Positions 1 to 9,133 of a stretch of DNA of 64,000 bases are shown piece after piece. The DNA comes from Myxococcus fulvus (lineage in GTDB: Bacteria; Myxococcota; Myxococcia; Myxococcales; Myxococcaceae). Within the stretch, counting starts at the first letter, position 1, and the number at the start of each line of letters is the position of its first letter. The stretch lies in assembly GCF_900111765.1 (NCBI RefSeq), contig NZ_FOIB01000012.1, positions 1 through 64,000 of the forward strand. The letters are read 5' to 3'. The notes under the pieces were generated by a model. That model saw nothing but the letters and a program-made list of their open reading frames with translations, made no database searches and was not told where the DNA came from. A program made the position numbers and the translations under genes.

Positions 1-83
1 TCCAGAAGGCCACCGAAGCTGTTACTCAGCGAGATGCCGAGGGCTGGTTCATTCATTGTGGCTACCCGGTTCCGTGCGACTGA
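1..83 (+). CDS. Transposase, 3' end only (IS630-like)
   Basis: The window opens inside an open frame that runs from position 3 to a TGA at 81-83. The 26 visible residues contain AVTQRDAEGWFIHCGY, which resembles the conserved C-terminal tail of IS630-family (DDE superfamily) transposases. The catalytic part lies outside the window, so intactness cannot be judged. No terminal inverted repeat could be recognised without the other end. The assignment rests on memory of the tail motif only. Confidence 0.5.
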   Translation, partial: QKATEAVTQRDAEGWFIHCGYPVPCD

Positions 84-370
84 TCACCGCTATGACTGAG
101 CGGCGGCCACGAGGGTCGGCAGCGCCCGAATCCATACCGCCATTGAGTTGCTCCCCACCTGACGCCGAAGGACGGCGACCGCTCACGTCTGGCTCTACCC
201 GTGAGACGAATGGTAATGGGTTGCAAGCACGAGCGTGAGGGAAAGGGCCCCTCGGAACCTCACCCCGGGGTGGTATTCCCATCGGGGCGGGCGTGACCCA
301 GCGTGGGTCTGAAAGGTGTCGCGGATTGCGGCGCCTTGCTCATGGATGGGTTTCATTGCCGAGGTGTGTG
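84..370. other. Intergenic stretch between transposase end and glycine-zipper gene
   Basis: No convincing gene is seen. Short open frames on both strands have no ribosome-binding site and low-complexity translations. The region presumably holds the right end of the insertion sequence and the promoter of the following two-gene unit, but no clear -35/-10 pair was found. Confidence 0.4.
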
Positions 371-1363
371 ATGCCACTGCCGCTCATTCCCGCCGCGTTC
401 CTCCTCGCAGGTCTCATGGGCTACGGCGCCAAGAAGGCCTACGACGGAATCGACAGCATGAAGGACGCCAAGAACATTGGCGAAGAGGCCGAGGCGCGAC
501 ATCGGGATGCGGTTCAGCGATTGGACGGTGCTCGCGAGGTGCTGCGACAGCAGCTCGATGCCTTGAACGCTCAGCGGGACGGCATCATCACCACGACCTT
601 CCGCCGGCTCTTCGACTTCCTCGAGCAGTTGAGCCAGAAGGCGCGCCTCGAAGCGCTCGAGCGCCTGGGGACGGTCGGCGTGAGCCGGGAGGAGGTCCGA
701 CTGTTCGCCGCGCAGTACCTGGAGGCGGGCGGCACGCTCTCGGGCTCGGTGGCGGCGGCCGTCACGGGCGCGGGCGCGAGCGCGCTGACCACAAGCCTGG
801 TCACTACCTTCGCCACCGCGGGAACGGGCGCCGCGATGTCGGGGCTCTCCGGCGCGGCGGCCAACAGCGCCGTGCTGGCGTGGCTGGGAGGCGGCTCGCT
901 CGCCTCGGGAGGACTGGGCGTGGCGGGAGGCACCGTGGTCCTTGGAGGCATCGCGGTGGCCCCCGCCGTGGCCGTGGTCGGCTTCGTCCTCGCCCATCAG
1001 GGAGAGAAGGCGAGGACGAAGGCCATCGCCTACGCGGAGGAGGTCGACGGCCAGGTCGCGTGCATCGACGCGGCCATCGCGCTGCTGGCACGGGCGTGCA
1101 CGCGCGTGGAGGAGCTGAGCGGAGTGCTCGGCGCGCTCGATGAACGCGCGGGCCGGGCCATCGACGCGCTGTGGGAGCTGGGAGGACGGTTCGACGCGGA
1201 GGACGATGTCCACCTGGCCCGGTTCGCCACCGCGATGCAGTTGGCGAAGGCCCAGAGCGAGCTGATGCGGATGCCCCTCTTCGCCGACGGCGGAGACCTG
1301 AACACCCAACTGGAGACCTTGCTGGAGCAGTCGCGGGGCCTGCTTCAACGGGAGGCGTCATGA
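371..1363 (+). CDS. Glycine-zipper membrane protein, unknown function
   Basis: The product is about 330 residues. The ATG at 371 was chosen because it begins a hydrophobic N-terminus (MPLPLIPAAFLLAGLMGYG); the frame is open further upstream without supporting features. After it come a charged, probably coiled-coil segment (about residues 35-80), a short helical stretch, and a long Gly/Ala-rich hydrophobic region (about 118-212) with repeated GxxxG spacing such as SGLSGAAANSAVLAWLGGG. The C-terminal third is again charged and helical. This layout resembles uncharacterised bacterial proteins with a glycine-zipper core that could insert in membranes. Its stop overlaps the start of the next gene (ATGA), so the two are probably translated as a pair. 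The function is not known. A pore-forming or membrane-remodelling role is inferred from composition only. Confidence 0.75.
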   Translation: MPLPLIPAAFLLAGLMGYGAKKAYDGIDSMKDAKNIGEEAEARHRDAVQRLDGAREVLRQQLDALNAQRDGIITTTFRRLFDFLEQLSQKARLEALERLGTVGVSREEVRLFAAQYLEAGGTLSGSVAAAVTGAGASALTTSLVTTFATAGTGAAMSGLSGAAANSAVLAWLGGGSLASGGLGVAGGTVVLGGIAVAPAVAVVGFVLAHQGEKARTKAIAYAEEVDGQVACIDAAIALLARACTRVEELSGVLGALDERAGRAIDALWELGGRFDAEDDVHLARFATAMQLAKAQSELMRMPLFADGGDLNTQLETLLEQSRGLLQREAS

Positions 1364-1737
1364 CGCTGAAGACAGCGCTATCCTTGAAGGACGTGCTGAC
1401 GGGCATCCAGGTGGTGGCCGACTGCGTGCGCGACATCGAGAAGGAGCGCACGGAGCAGACCCGGCTGCGGGAGCAATCCCGGGTGGATGTCGAGCACATC
1501 CACGCCATGCGCGACGTGCTCATGGACTACCTGGACCGAAGCTTCGACGAGCGGCGGGAGAACTTCCGACAGCTCTTCGAGCGTCTGGACGGAGCCATCG
1601 CCAGCGACAACGTGGGGATGGCGGCCGCGGTCCTGGAGTCGGTCGTGAAGCTGGCCGACGCCTCGCCCTTCAAGGCGCTGCGGGATGTGGCGGCGACGCG
1701 CGCGGCGCTCGGCAAGGAGACGGAGTGGAAGTTCTGA
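1360..1737 (+). CDS. Small charged helical protein, partner of upstream gene
   Basis: A 125-residue soluble, highly charged, probably all-helical protein. The start is fixed by the 4-base ATGA overlap with the preceding stop. The central motif FDERRENFRQLFERLD and the later ESVVKLADASPFKALRDVA recall a small family of unknown function that I remember sitting beside glycine-zipper membrane proteins in other bacteria. There is no signal peptide or membrane segment. Overlap and matching context suggest that it binds or controls the upstream protein, as regulator, chaperone or antidote; that role is inference. Nothing in it indicates catalysis. Confidence 0.75.
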   Translation: MTLKTALSLKDVLTGIQVVADCVRDIEKERTEQTRLREQSRVDVEHIHAMRDVLMDYLDRSFDERRENFRQLFERLDGAIASDNVGMAAAVLESVVKLADASPFKALRDVAATRAALGKETEWKF

Positions 1738-1926
1738 GCGGCGAAGTCCACGCGAGGGAGGCATGCGCGCGGGGGGCCGCCTGCCTGCCCCTGGACCTGT
1801 GAGGCCGATGCGTGGGGACTCGGGGTTCTCGGCTGCCTGGAGCGTTCACATGTTGACGCGGAAGCAGCGGATGCGCCGGGTGTGTGGGTTCAGCTCTGGA
1901 ACGACACGCGTGGGGAGGCCGGGACG

Positions 1927-2490
1927 ATGGACCGCAAACGCCGGGTCAGGGGGTGGGCACTCGGGCTCCTGCTGGCCGTCTGGGGCGTGAGCTGCGAGCG
2001 GCAGGAGGACACGGGGGGTGGCGGTGGTGAGGGCCTGCCCTCCGCGAAGAACCGTGAGCTGCGCTCGGCGTTCTGGCGGGACCTGATGGCCTCGCGGGAG
2101 AAGGCGCCGGACCCCGAGGCCCTGAAGGGACCGGATGAGCGGGGCGTGGGAGGCTCGGGGCGCGCGGAGCCCACGGGCATCGTGCACGGCCGGGTGACGT
2201 GGGTGGGGGACAACGAGCTGCTCGTGCGGGACGGCGCGGGCGTGGAGCAGGACATCGAGGTCGTCCCCGATACGCGGCTGCGGCTGAACGGGAACGTCGT
2301 GGGCCTGGCGTCGATGCGTGAAGGCGACGCCGTCAAGGTGGCCTACGACGACGGCCCAGGCGGCTGGGTCGCGCGCGAGGTGGACGTGGAGGTGAGTCCG
2401 CCTCGGGACATCTCCACGGAGCGCGAGGGCCGACGCGGGCGCGCATCGGGCGAGCCGCGTGGAGATGACTCCTCCACGCGGCCTCGCTGA
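1927..2490 (+). CDS. Lipoprotein with DUF5666-like OB/beta domain
   Basis: A 187-residue lipoprotein. The ATG at 1927 gives MDRKRRVRGWALGLLLAVWG, followed by the lipobox GVSC; an in-frame GTG/ATG-type start at 1882 would put 15 extra residues before the signal. The middle (about residues 80-155) has the pattern GxVxxVxxxxLxVRDxxGxExxxxVxxDTRLRLNG...GDAVKVAY, like DUF5666 and related small beta-barrels found in secreted proteins. The tail is rich in Arg/Gly/Ser and probably disordered. It ends 28 bases from the convergent nuclease-lipoprotein gene. The cell-envelope location is well supported, the function unknown. Confidence 0.75.
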   Translation: MDRKRRVRGWALGLLLAVWGVSCERQEDTGGGGGEGLPSAKNRELRSAFWRDLMASREKAPDPEALKGPDERGVGGSGRAEPTGIVHGRVTWVGDNELLVRDGAGVEQDIEVVPDTRLRLNGNVVGLASMREGDAVKVAYDDGPGGWVAREVDVEVSPPRDISTEREGRRGRASGEPRGDDSSTRPR

Positions 2491-2518
2491 CGGCGCTCAC
2501 CCAGGACGCGTCATCCGC

Positions 2519-5500
2519 TCAGAACGCCGAACCATTCGCGCGCCGTCCGGGAGACGAGCCGCTCGAGGGGTTGAGCTGGTGATGGCGGACGAAGGGAGCG
2601 CCGGCCTGGGTGTCGGGCGAGCGATTGATGGAGACGTTGTCCTCGGTGGACGTGTAGCTCGTCTCATCCACGGTGGCTGAGTCCAGTGAACGCAGGAACA
2701 CGGAGTCGCTGCCGTTGTTGAGCCCGAGCGCCCCGGTCGAGGCGGACACGGTGTTCGGTGTACCGGGCGCCCAGCCGCGATTCCCGCCGAAGACCACGTA
2801 CGCCTTGCCCGCGGGCACGAGCGTTCCGTTGGAGAAGACATGACGGACGCTGGAGGAATCCGACAAGGTCCACCCGGACAGGTCGATGGGGGACGTGCCG
2901 AGGTTGACCAGCTCGATGAACTCGTAATCGGGGTCCGGCGTGGAGGTGCCGTCACCGTTCGGGGTAGAGGGCTCGTTCGCGAGGACCTCGTTGATGATGA
3001 CCACCGGAGTCGCTGGCGGCGCTCCGCCAAAGGCATAGCGGCTGATGACCGGGTAGTGGTCGCTGACGACGTCGCCGTAGTTGGGAATCCCCGTGGGCCG
3101 GACGACTTTCAGCGAGCCAGGGACGAAGGCCCCGGCGACGCTCGCGTTGACGAGCGTGTGGTCGATGGTGTCGGGGTGACTGGTGGTGGTGCTCTCCGAG
3201 CGACTCGAAAGGGCCCGGGTGATGAAGGTGTAGTTCGAGTCGCTGGTGAAGTTCTCGAAAGGCGTGGCCAGGGGCACACCGCCGACGGTGGTGATGGACT
3301 GGTCCACGTCGTCATTCCAGTCTCCGATGACGAACACGTTCTGGAGCGCCTGCTCATCGAGGTAGTACTTGAGGACGGTGCTCGCATCCCGTCGTCGCCC
3401 ATGGGAGTACTCGTCGGCGAAGGCCTTCATGTGCAGGACGATGACGGTGAGGGGCGTGGTCGTCCCGCGCAGGGTGAAGTTGACGCGGAGGGGAGGGCGT
3501 CCGGCGAAATAGGCTTCGCTCTCCACGAGGATGAGCTCGGCGCTCTGGAAGGTGACGCTGTCGTCGTAGAGGATGGCCGGCTTCTGCTCGCTCGCGGAGT
3601 AGTAGCTGCCGGTGTTGGGGACGCGGCTCCAGTCATTGGCGACGAAGCCCTGGTGGTTGGGGAGCTGCGCGAGCACGGTGTCGAAGTCCTGATTGTCCAC
3701 GACCTCGACGAGCCCCCAGATGTTGGCGCCGGTGCCGCGGAGGATGTCGCGGGCGTGCGAGATCTGCAGGTCGTCGAGCGTGCCGCCAGGAGAGGTGGAG
3801 TTCGGAGGGCCCTCGGTGTCCGAGCCGAACCACTCGAGGTTCCAGTGGCCCACGGTGAGCTCGACGCCCGCGGGGAGGATTCTGAGCGGCAGCTCGCGTG
3901 AGACGAAGGTGTTCCGCTCGTCAGTCACCACGAACGTGATGTTCGGAGTTCCCGTCGTGGTCGGGGTGCCGGAGAGCGTCCCCGTCGTGGAGAGTGAGAG
4001 CCCAGCGGGCAGGGTGCCCTGGGTGCTCCATCGCAGGGGCGCCTTGCCGCCGGACGCGGTGAGGGTGACGGAGTAGGACTGGCCCACGGTGGCGTCGGGC
4101 AGGGTCGTGGTCGTCACCGCGAGGGGCGGGTAGATGGTGGTGAGCGAGAGGCTCTTGTCCGCGAAGCGGCCGTTGGCGTCGGTGGCGCGAGCGGTGAAGG
4201 TGGTGGGGCTCGCGTTCGTGGTGCCGCTGATGACGCCGGAGGCGGAGAGGCTCAGTCCCGAGGGCAGCGCACCCGTGGCGATGCTCCAGGTGAAGGGCGC
4301 CTTGCCGCCAGAGGCGGCGAGCTGGGTCGAGTACGGCTGGCCGAGCGTGGCGGGCGGCAGCAGGTCCGTGGTGACGCTGGGGAGCGCGTAGATGGAGAGG
4401 GTGGCCTGCTGTGTGGCGGAGCGGCTGGCGGCGTCGGTGACGCGAAGGGTGACGGTAGCGGAAGCGGCGCTGGTGCCGAGGGTGCCGGTGACGAGTCCGT
4501 TGTCCGGTGAGAGGGTGAGCCCCGAGGGCAGCGCACCCGAGGCGATGCTCCAGGTGAAGGGCGCGCGTCCGCCCGCGGCGGTGAGGGCGCTGGAGTACGA
4601 GGTGCCCGCGTAGCCGTCGACGAGCGTGCCGCTCAGGGAGAGCGGCGCCTCGACGATGAGCGCGAGGGCGCGGCTGTCGGTGCGTCCATTCGTGTCGGAG
4701 ACGCGCAGGGTGATTGCGTGGGAGCCCGTGGTCGACGGCGTGCCGCTCAGCGCGCCTTGGGTCGACAGGGAGATGCCCGAGGGGAGCGCACCGGAGGCGA
4801 GCGTCCACGACAGGGTGCCCTGGCCGCCCGTGGCGCCGAGAGTGTGTTGATAGGCGATGCCGCGAGTCGCCTCGGGGAGGGTCTGCGTGGTGATGGTGGG
4901 CAGCGCGGAGACGGAGACGGAGACGGAGCGCGAGACGGTGCGGTTGTTGGCGTCACTGGCGACGACGTTGAAGGTGAACACGCCGCTCTGCGTGGGCTGA
5001 CCGTGGAGGAGCCCCTCGCGAGCGAGGGTGATTCCGGGGGGAAGTGGTCCCGTCGTGGTGAAGAGGTACGGGGGCTTGCCCTGGGAGGCCTCGAGGGGGC
5101 GGGTGATGTTGTCGCGGACGTAGAGGCTCAGCGCCGGAACGGCGGCGAACGCGGGGGGCAGATAGGTCGAGAGTGAGACCTCACGCGAGTCCGTGGTGCC
5201 GGCGGAGTCCGTGACGCGGAGGACGAGCGTGAAGTCGCCCGACGTGGTGGGAGTCCCTTCGAGGTGGCTCGAGTCACGGAGGTTCAGTCCGGGAGGCAGC
5301 GTGCCGCTGACGAGTGTCCACGTGTACGGCGCCTTGCCGCCGAGCGCGGTGAGGGCCTGGGCGTAGGTCCTGTCCGTATAGGCATCGGGGAGGTGCGTGG
5401 AGGCGATGGTGAGGCCATCGCGGACGGTGAGCTGGAAGGCGGCGGAGGCCGAGTGGCTGTTGGCATCACGGGCCTCGAGCGTGAAGGTCGAGGTGCCGGC

Positions 5501-6055
5501 GGTGGTGGGCGTGCCGACGAGGGACAGGGCGTCGAGGCGGAGGCCCGCGGGCAGTGAGCCCGAGGCGAGATGGAGGGAGAGGGGAGGGCGGCCACCCGAG
5601 GCCGTGAAGGTGAACGCGTAGGGGGCACCGACGACGCCGAGCGACAGGTTCGCGTTGGCGAGTGTCGGTGGGGTGAGGACGGTGAGCTCGAACTGCTTGG
5701 AGATGCGAGTGCCGGAGGCGTCCTCGACCTGGAGGGTGGCGGAGAAGGTGCCGACGGCGGTGGGGGTACCGGAGACGAGGCCCTGGTCGGAGATGCTCAA
5801 GCCGGAGGGCAGCTCACCGCCGGCGAGGCTCCAGATGAGAGGGGCGGTGCCGCCGGAGGCGACGAGGGGGGAGGCGTACGACTCGCCGAGGTACGCGTCG
5901 GGGAGGGAGGTGGTCTGGAGGGAGAGCGGAGTGCCGCCGCCATCGGAAGGGCCGGGGCCCGAGTCGGGCGTGTCAGGCAGCTTCGGTGGGGGGGAGCTGG
6001 AGCAGGCTGCGAGGGAGACAATGAGCAGCAGCGAAAGGGCGCGGCGTAACCGCAT
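2519..6055 (-). CDS. Surface lipoprotein: eight Ig-like repeats, EEP nuclease/phosphatase domain, lamin-tail domain
   Basis: A 1178-residue lipoprotein (signal MRLRRALSLLLIVSLAAC, cysteine 18). A Pro/Asp/Gly linker leads to eight He_PIG-type Ig repeats of about 85 residues (about 45-725), each with the signature LPxGLxLxxxGxxxGTPTxxG. From about 730 to 1000 lies an endonuclease/exonuclease/phosphatase (EEP) fold: HWNLEWFG, the glutamate in WGLVEVVDN, GDWNDD and the terminal SDHYPV are all present, so the metal and catalytic residues look intact. The last 160 residues form a lamin-tail domain (VIINEVLANEP...DYEFIELVN...DLSGWTLSD). EEP plus lamin-tail is typical of extracellular nucleases, so a surface-tethered DNase or phosphodiesterase is likely. 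The Ig stalk would hold it away from the cell. Confidence 0.85.
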   Translation of the reverse strand: MRLRRALSLLLIVSLAACSSSPPPKLPDTPDSGPGPSDGGGTPLSLQTTSLPDAYLGESYASPLVASGGTAPLIWSLAGGELPSGLSISDQGLVSGTPTAVGTFSATLQVEDASGTRISKQFELTVLTPPTLANANLSLGVVGAPYAFTFTASGGRPPLSLHLASGSLPAGLRLDALSLVGTPTTAGTSTFTLEARDANSHSASAAFQLTVRDGLTIASTHLPDAYTDRTYAQALTALGGKAPYTWTLVSGTLPPGLNLRDSSHLEGTPTTSGDFTLVLRVTDSAGTTDSREVSLSTYLPPAFAAVPALSLYVRDNITRPLEASQGKPPYLFTTTGPLPPGITLAREGLLHGQPTQSGVFTFNVVASDANNRTVSRSVSVSVSALPTITTQTLPEATRGIAYQHTLGATGGQGTLSWTLASGALPSGISLSTQGALSGTPSTTGSHAITLRVSDTNGRTDSRALALIVEAPLSLSGTLVDGYAGTSYSSALTAAGGRAPFTWSIASGALPSGLTLSPDNGLVTGTLGTSAASATVTLRVTDAASRSATQQATLSIYALPSVTTDLLPPATLGQPYSTQLAASGGKAPFTWSIATGALPSGLSLSASGVISGTTNASPTTFTARATDANGRFADKSLSLTTIYPPLAVTTTTLPDATVGQSYSVTLTASGGKAPLRWSTQGTLPAGLSLSTTGTLSGTPTTTGTPNITFVVTDERNTFVSRELPLRILPAGVELTVGHWNLEWFGSDTEGPPNSTSPGGTLDDLQISHARDILRGTGANIWGLVEVVDNQDFDTVLAQLPNHQGFVANDWSRVPNTGSYYSASEQKPAILYDDSVTFQSAELILVESEAYFAGRPPLRVNFTLRGTTTPLTVIVLHMKAFADEYSHGRRRDASTVLKYYLDEQALQNVFVIGDWNDDVDQSITTVGGVPLATPFENFTSDSNYTFITRALSSRSESTTTSHPDTIDHTLVNASVAGAFVPGSLKVVRPTGIPNYGDVVSDHYPVISRYAFGGAPPATPVVIINEVLANEPSTPNGDGTSTPDPDYEFIELVNLGTSPIDLSGWTLSDSSSVRHVFSNGTLVPAGKAYVVFGGNRGWAPGTPNTVSASTGALGLNNGSDSVFLRSLDSATVDETSYTSTEDNVSINRSPDTQAGAPFVRHHQLNPSSGSSPGRRANGSAF

Positions 6056-6156
6056 GGGGACTCCGGTCCGTCGGAGCAGGAAGTTTTGCTCCGTGGTGCA
6101 GTCAACACTGTAGTCGCCGGGAATGACATGGATTCAAGGCCGCCCAGGCCCCAGCC

Positions 6157-6192
6157 AATAAAAAGGCCGCGGCCCCCGAAGGGACCGCGGCC
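6157..6192 (-). terminator. Intrinsic terminator of the Cys-rich lipoprotein gene
   Basis: Perfect 8-bp arms GGCCGCGG (6165-6172) and CCGCGGCC (6185-6192) enclose a 12-base loop. Read on the minus strand the stem is followed by five T and then ATT. It begins 27 bases after the stop of the gene ending at 6219. Confidence 0.9.
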
Positions 6193-6218
6193 GGGTGTTT
6201 CAGGAAGAGAGAATCAGA

Positions 6219-9005
6219 CTACGGATTCGCGACGCCCCACGACGAAGGACCGACCGCCCAGTCCGCCGCCGTGTTGGTGTCCGTCGCGCTGACGCGGCGG
6301 ATGGTGACCGTGTCCGGCGTCACCTGCGCCGTGGGGATGGTGGCCCAGTCCGCGGAGACCGCCACCGCCGAAGGCGTCGTATCGTAGGTGCAGTTCGCGC
6401 CACCGCAGTTCGCGGGCAGCCACTGCCCCGCGGCCTGGAGAGCCTGCAGGTTCGCGGGGAAGCCTCCAGGAGGCGTCGTGAATCCGCTCGCTCGCGCGAA
6501 CGCGGCCGCGTCCTGAATCGCTCCGGAGGCATCCTTCACCAGCACGAGGCGGTTCGAGAACGTGATGTTCGCAGTGTTGCCCTTGAAGTCCCAGGCGTTG
6601 TCGTAGTTCGCCGGCGTCCCGCTCTTGGGGAACTGGTTCTTGGCGGTGGTCTCGCCCACATACGCCGCGGCCTCGCTGAGGTGGACGACGATGATGTCAT
6701 CCTGGGCCACGGTGACATTCGGGAACGTCAGGAGCGTCGCGGGGGAGTTGATGTCCTGCTGGAGCACGAGCCCGTCCGTGGTTCCGCCCTGGATGACCTG
6801 CAGCTCGACCAGGTCCCGGTTGCTTGGACCGTTCGGCTGAACCTCGGTGATGCGCAGCACCGCGACGACGCGGTAGCCCGTGAAGTTCGCCGTGTTGTTC
6901 GCGGCGGCGACACCCACGCCCCTCGAGTCCGTCACGGTGTTGGCGACGGTGACCGTGTACGCGGCGCCCGGCGTCTGGTCGGCCGTGGTCACCGCGACCT
7001 GGCGTCCCGTCACCTGGGCGCTCGTGGCAGTGAGTCCGTTGGAGAAGGTGAACTGGCTGGCCGCGTCGGTGATGCTGTCCTGGGCGATGTTGCGGTCGAA
7101 CGTCAGTGTGACCGTCGTGGCCGCAGTGCCCGCAGCGGCGGTCAGCTTGGGAGCCGGGCACTCGCTGATGGTGAAGTCAGACTCGCTGAACGCCGAGGGC
7201 TGGGAGTTGTTGTTGAACCGCCACACGGGGCCCACGAGGCGGAACTTGCAGCCGGTGGTGACGTCGAGCGACCGGGCGAGGCCCGTCGGCAGACGTGCCC
7301 GCAGGGAGCCCACCGCCGAGGTCTGCCCGGTCGTGGTGAACGTGAAGCCAAGGAAGCCCGCGCCCTGGTCAGAACCATTATCCGCGATGGTGCCGGTGAC
7401 CGAGATGAGCTCGTACTCGTAGTTGGGCAGACCTTCCGCTGTGGAGAGATCGGCCGCACCGGAGCGGTCGACGACGAGCGAACTCACACCATGTCCCTGG
7501 CTGATGCGGGTGAAGTTCGTGACAGTCCTGGCCTCCTTAATCGCGTTGGTGACCACCTTCTCGGTGACGGTCAGGCTGACGCGGTCACCCACGGAGACTT
7601 GGCTCAGGGTTGCGGCATCAGTGACCAACATCGCGGGACCATTGGGCTCCGCCTGGAGGAAGAAGCCCACTTGCTCCGTGGCCGCCTGCCCCGGCACAGC
7701 AGGCTTGATGAACGTGACGTAGGCACCGTTGACCGCCTGGTTGATGCCCTGGGGATCCGCGCTCAGGAACGCCGTAATCTGGTCGCTGGTCTCGGCCGCC
7801 GTCGGGCCCGGAGCCGTCTCGCACGCGTTGGTCGTCGTGTTGCAGACCTGGCTCGCCGCACACTGCGAGTTCGTCAGACACTGCACGCACGCCGTGCGGT
7901 TGTTGCAGACCGGCTTCGTCGGATCCACACCCGCGCACTGCGCGTCGGTGACGCAGACTTCGCACTGGCCACGGCCGTTGTTGCCCGTCGTGTCGCAGAA
8001 GTCACGGGCGCTGTCCGGCACGCCGGCGCACTGCTCGTTCGTCGTGCAGCCGCACAGGTAGTTCGCGTTGCAGGCCGGCTTGGTCGCATCACAGTGAGCC
8101 GTCTGGTCTGCGGTGCACTCGACGCACGCCGTCGGCGTGGTGTCCGTGCGGCAGACCGGGGTCGACGGGTCACACGAGGCGTTGTCCGCGCAGCCCTCGC
8201 AGGCCGTGCCCGTGGCGTTGCACGTCTGCTCACCCTGGCAACCCTGGGTGGCGTTGCACACCTTGCACTCACCCGCGCCGTTGTTGGCCGCCGTGTCGCA
8301 GATGTTGGTGGGAGAGGAGCAGCCCAGGTCGGGGCTCGTCGCCGAGTCCATGCAGACCTTGCACGCGCCCGCGCCGTTGTTGGCCGCCGCGTCGCAGATG
8401 GGCGCCGTGGCCGAGCAGCCGTTGTCCTGGCCGTTGCCCGTCGCGGAGTCCGTGCACGCCTTGCAGACGCCCACGCCATTGTTGCCAGCAGGGTCGCAGA
8501 CCGGCGTCTCGGCGGAGCAGCCGGTGTCCTGGCCGCTGCCCGTGGCCGTGTCACGGCACGCCGTGCACACACCCTTGCCGCTCGCGCCCGTGGGGTCGCA
8601 GATGGGCGTCGTGGCGGAGCAGCCCTCGTCGGTGCCCGTGCCCGTGGCGGTGTCGCGGCAGGTCTTGCACACGCCCGTGCCGGAGCTGATGTCGCAAATC
8701 TCACCCGTGGCGCAAGCCGGGCTGCACGTCACGCCCGCGTCCGGCGTGCCCGAGTCCGGGGTACCGGAGTCCGGCGTGCCCGAGTCTGGGGTACCGGAGT
8801 CCGGCGTGCCCGCATCCGGGTCCGGCGGCTGGGTGACGGGCTCCTGCTTGCAGGTGCCATCGTCACAGACCCACTCATTGCCCTGGCTCGGCTGGCCATT
8901 GTCGGCGCGACAGTCAAACTGGTCGACGCACTCATCTCCACAGCCCGTGCCCAGCGTGACGAACACGGCGGTCATGAGAGCTGGAAGCCAATTTCGCTTC
9001 AGCAT
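6219..9005 (-). CDS. Cys-rich repeat lipoprotein with OB-like, Ig-like and lamin-tail-like domains
   Basis: A 928-residue lipoprotein. The start at 9005 is preceded by GGAGGGG and gives MLKRNWLPALMTAVFVTLG, then the lipobox GTGC (cysteine 22); the frame is open upstream but lacks a signal. A tract of PDSGT repeats (about 60-92) follows. Next come about seven Cys-rich units of 35-40 residues (pattern CSxxxPICDxxxxNGxGxCKxC) up to about residue 420. About 430-610 looks like an OB-fold segment of the kind seen in extracellular nucleases. About 610-700 looks like an SbsA/Big_5 Ig domain (LTFDRNIAQDSIT), and 700-928 is lamin-tail-like (VVAVLRITEVQPNGPSNRD). No catalytic domain is recognised. Neighbouring lamin-tail architecture suggests that it works at the surface alongside the nuclease lipoprotein. 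Confidence 0.8.
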   Translation of the reverse strand: MLKRNWLPALMTAVFVTLGTGCGDECVDQFDCRADNGQPSQGNEWVCDDGTCKQEPVTQPPDPDAGTPDSGTPDSGTPDSGTPDSGTPDAGVTCSPACATGEICDISSGTGVCKTCRDTATGTGTDEGCSATTPICDPTGASGKGVCTACRDTATGSGQDTGCSAETPVCDPAGNNGVGVCKACTDSATGNGQDNGCSATAPICDAAANNGAGACKVCMDSATSPDLGCSSPTNICDTAANNGAGECKVCNATQGCQGEQTCNATGTACEGCADNASCDPSTPVCRTDTTPTACVECTADQTAHCDATKPACNANYLCGCTTNEQCAGVPDSARDFCDTTGNNGRGQCEVCVTDAQCAGVDPTKPVCNNRTACVQCLTNSQCAASQVCNTTTNACETAPGPTAAETSDQITAFLSADPQGINQAVNGAYVTFIKPAVPGQAATEQVGFFLQAEPNGPAMLVTDAATLSQVSVGDRVSLTVTEKVVTNAIKEARTVTNFTRISQGHGVSSLVVDRSGAADLSTAEGLPNYEYELISVTGTIADNGSDQGAGFLGFTFTTTGQTSAVGSLRARLPTGLARSLDVTTGCKFRLVGPVWRFNNNSQPSAFSESDFTISECPAPKLTAAAGTAATTVTLTFDRNIAQDSITDAASQFTFSNGLTATSAQVTGRQVAVTTADQTPGAAYTVTVANTVTDSRGVGVAAANNTANFTGYRVVAVLRITEVQPNGPSNRDLVELQVIQGGTTDGLVLQQDINSPATLLTFPNVTVAQDDIIVVHLSEAAAYVGETTAKNQFPKSGTPANYDNAWDFKGNTANITFSNRLVLVKDASGAIQDAAAFARASGFTTPPGGFPANLQALQAAGQWLPANCGGANCTYDTTPSAVAVSADWATIPTAQVTPDTVTIRRVSATDTNTAADWAVGPSSWGVANP
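8734..8820 (-). repeat. Tandem repeat encoding PDSGT linker
   Basis: About six 15-base units coding for P-D-S/A-G-T, arranged as a 30-base higher-order unit in which GTGCCCGAGTCC and GTACCGGAGTCC alternate. It forms the flexible linker after the lipidation site and is likely to vary in copy number. Confidence 0.85.
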
Positions 9006-9133
9006 GCGGTCCCCTCCATTGGGATGCGGCAGGTAGTAGCCCCGCCCCCTTACACCCGAACCCGGAGAGGGTCCATTGCGGGGCCCGCGTGACACCGCCA
9101 TGTCACGCAGGATTCCCTTGAAAAGTCAGGCTT

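Noticed and set aside
6219..9005. TraA-like outer-membrane exchange receptor
   Set aside because: The Cys-rich repeats are reminiscent, but there is no PA14 domain and no C-terminal sorting tag, and the end is lamin-tail-like.
6195..9092. Very long open frame on the + strand opposite the Cys-rich lipoprotein
   Set aside because: The translation is Arg/Gly/Val-rich without domains or start signals, and mirrors the high-G+C codon pattern of the real gene on the minus strand, which has signal peptide, repeats and a terminator.
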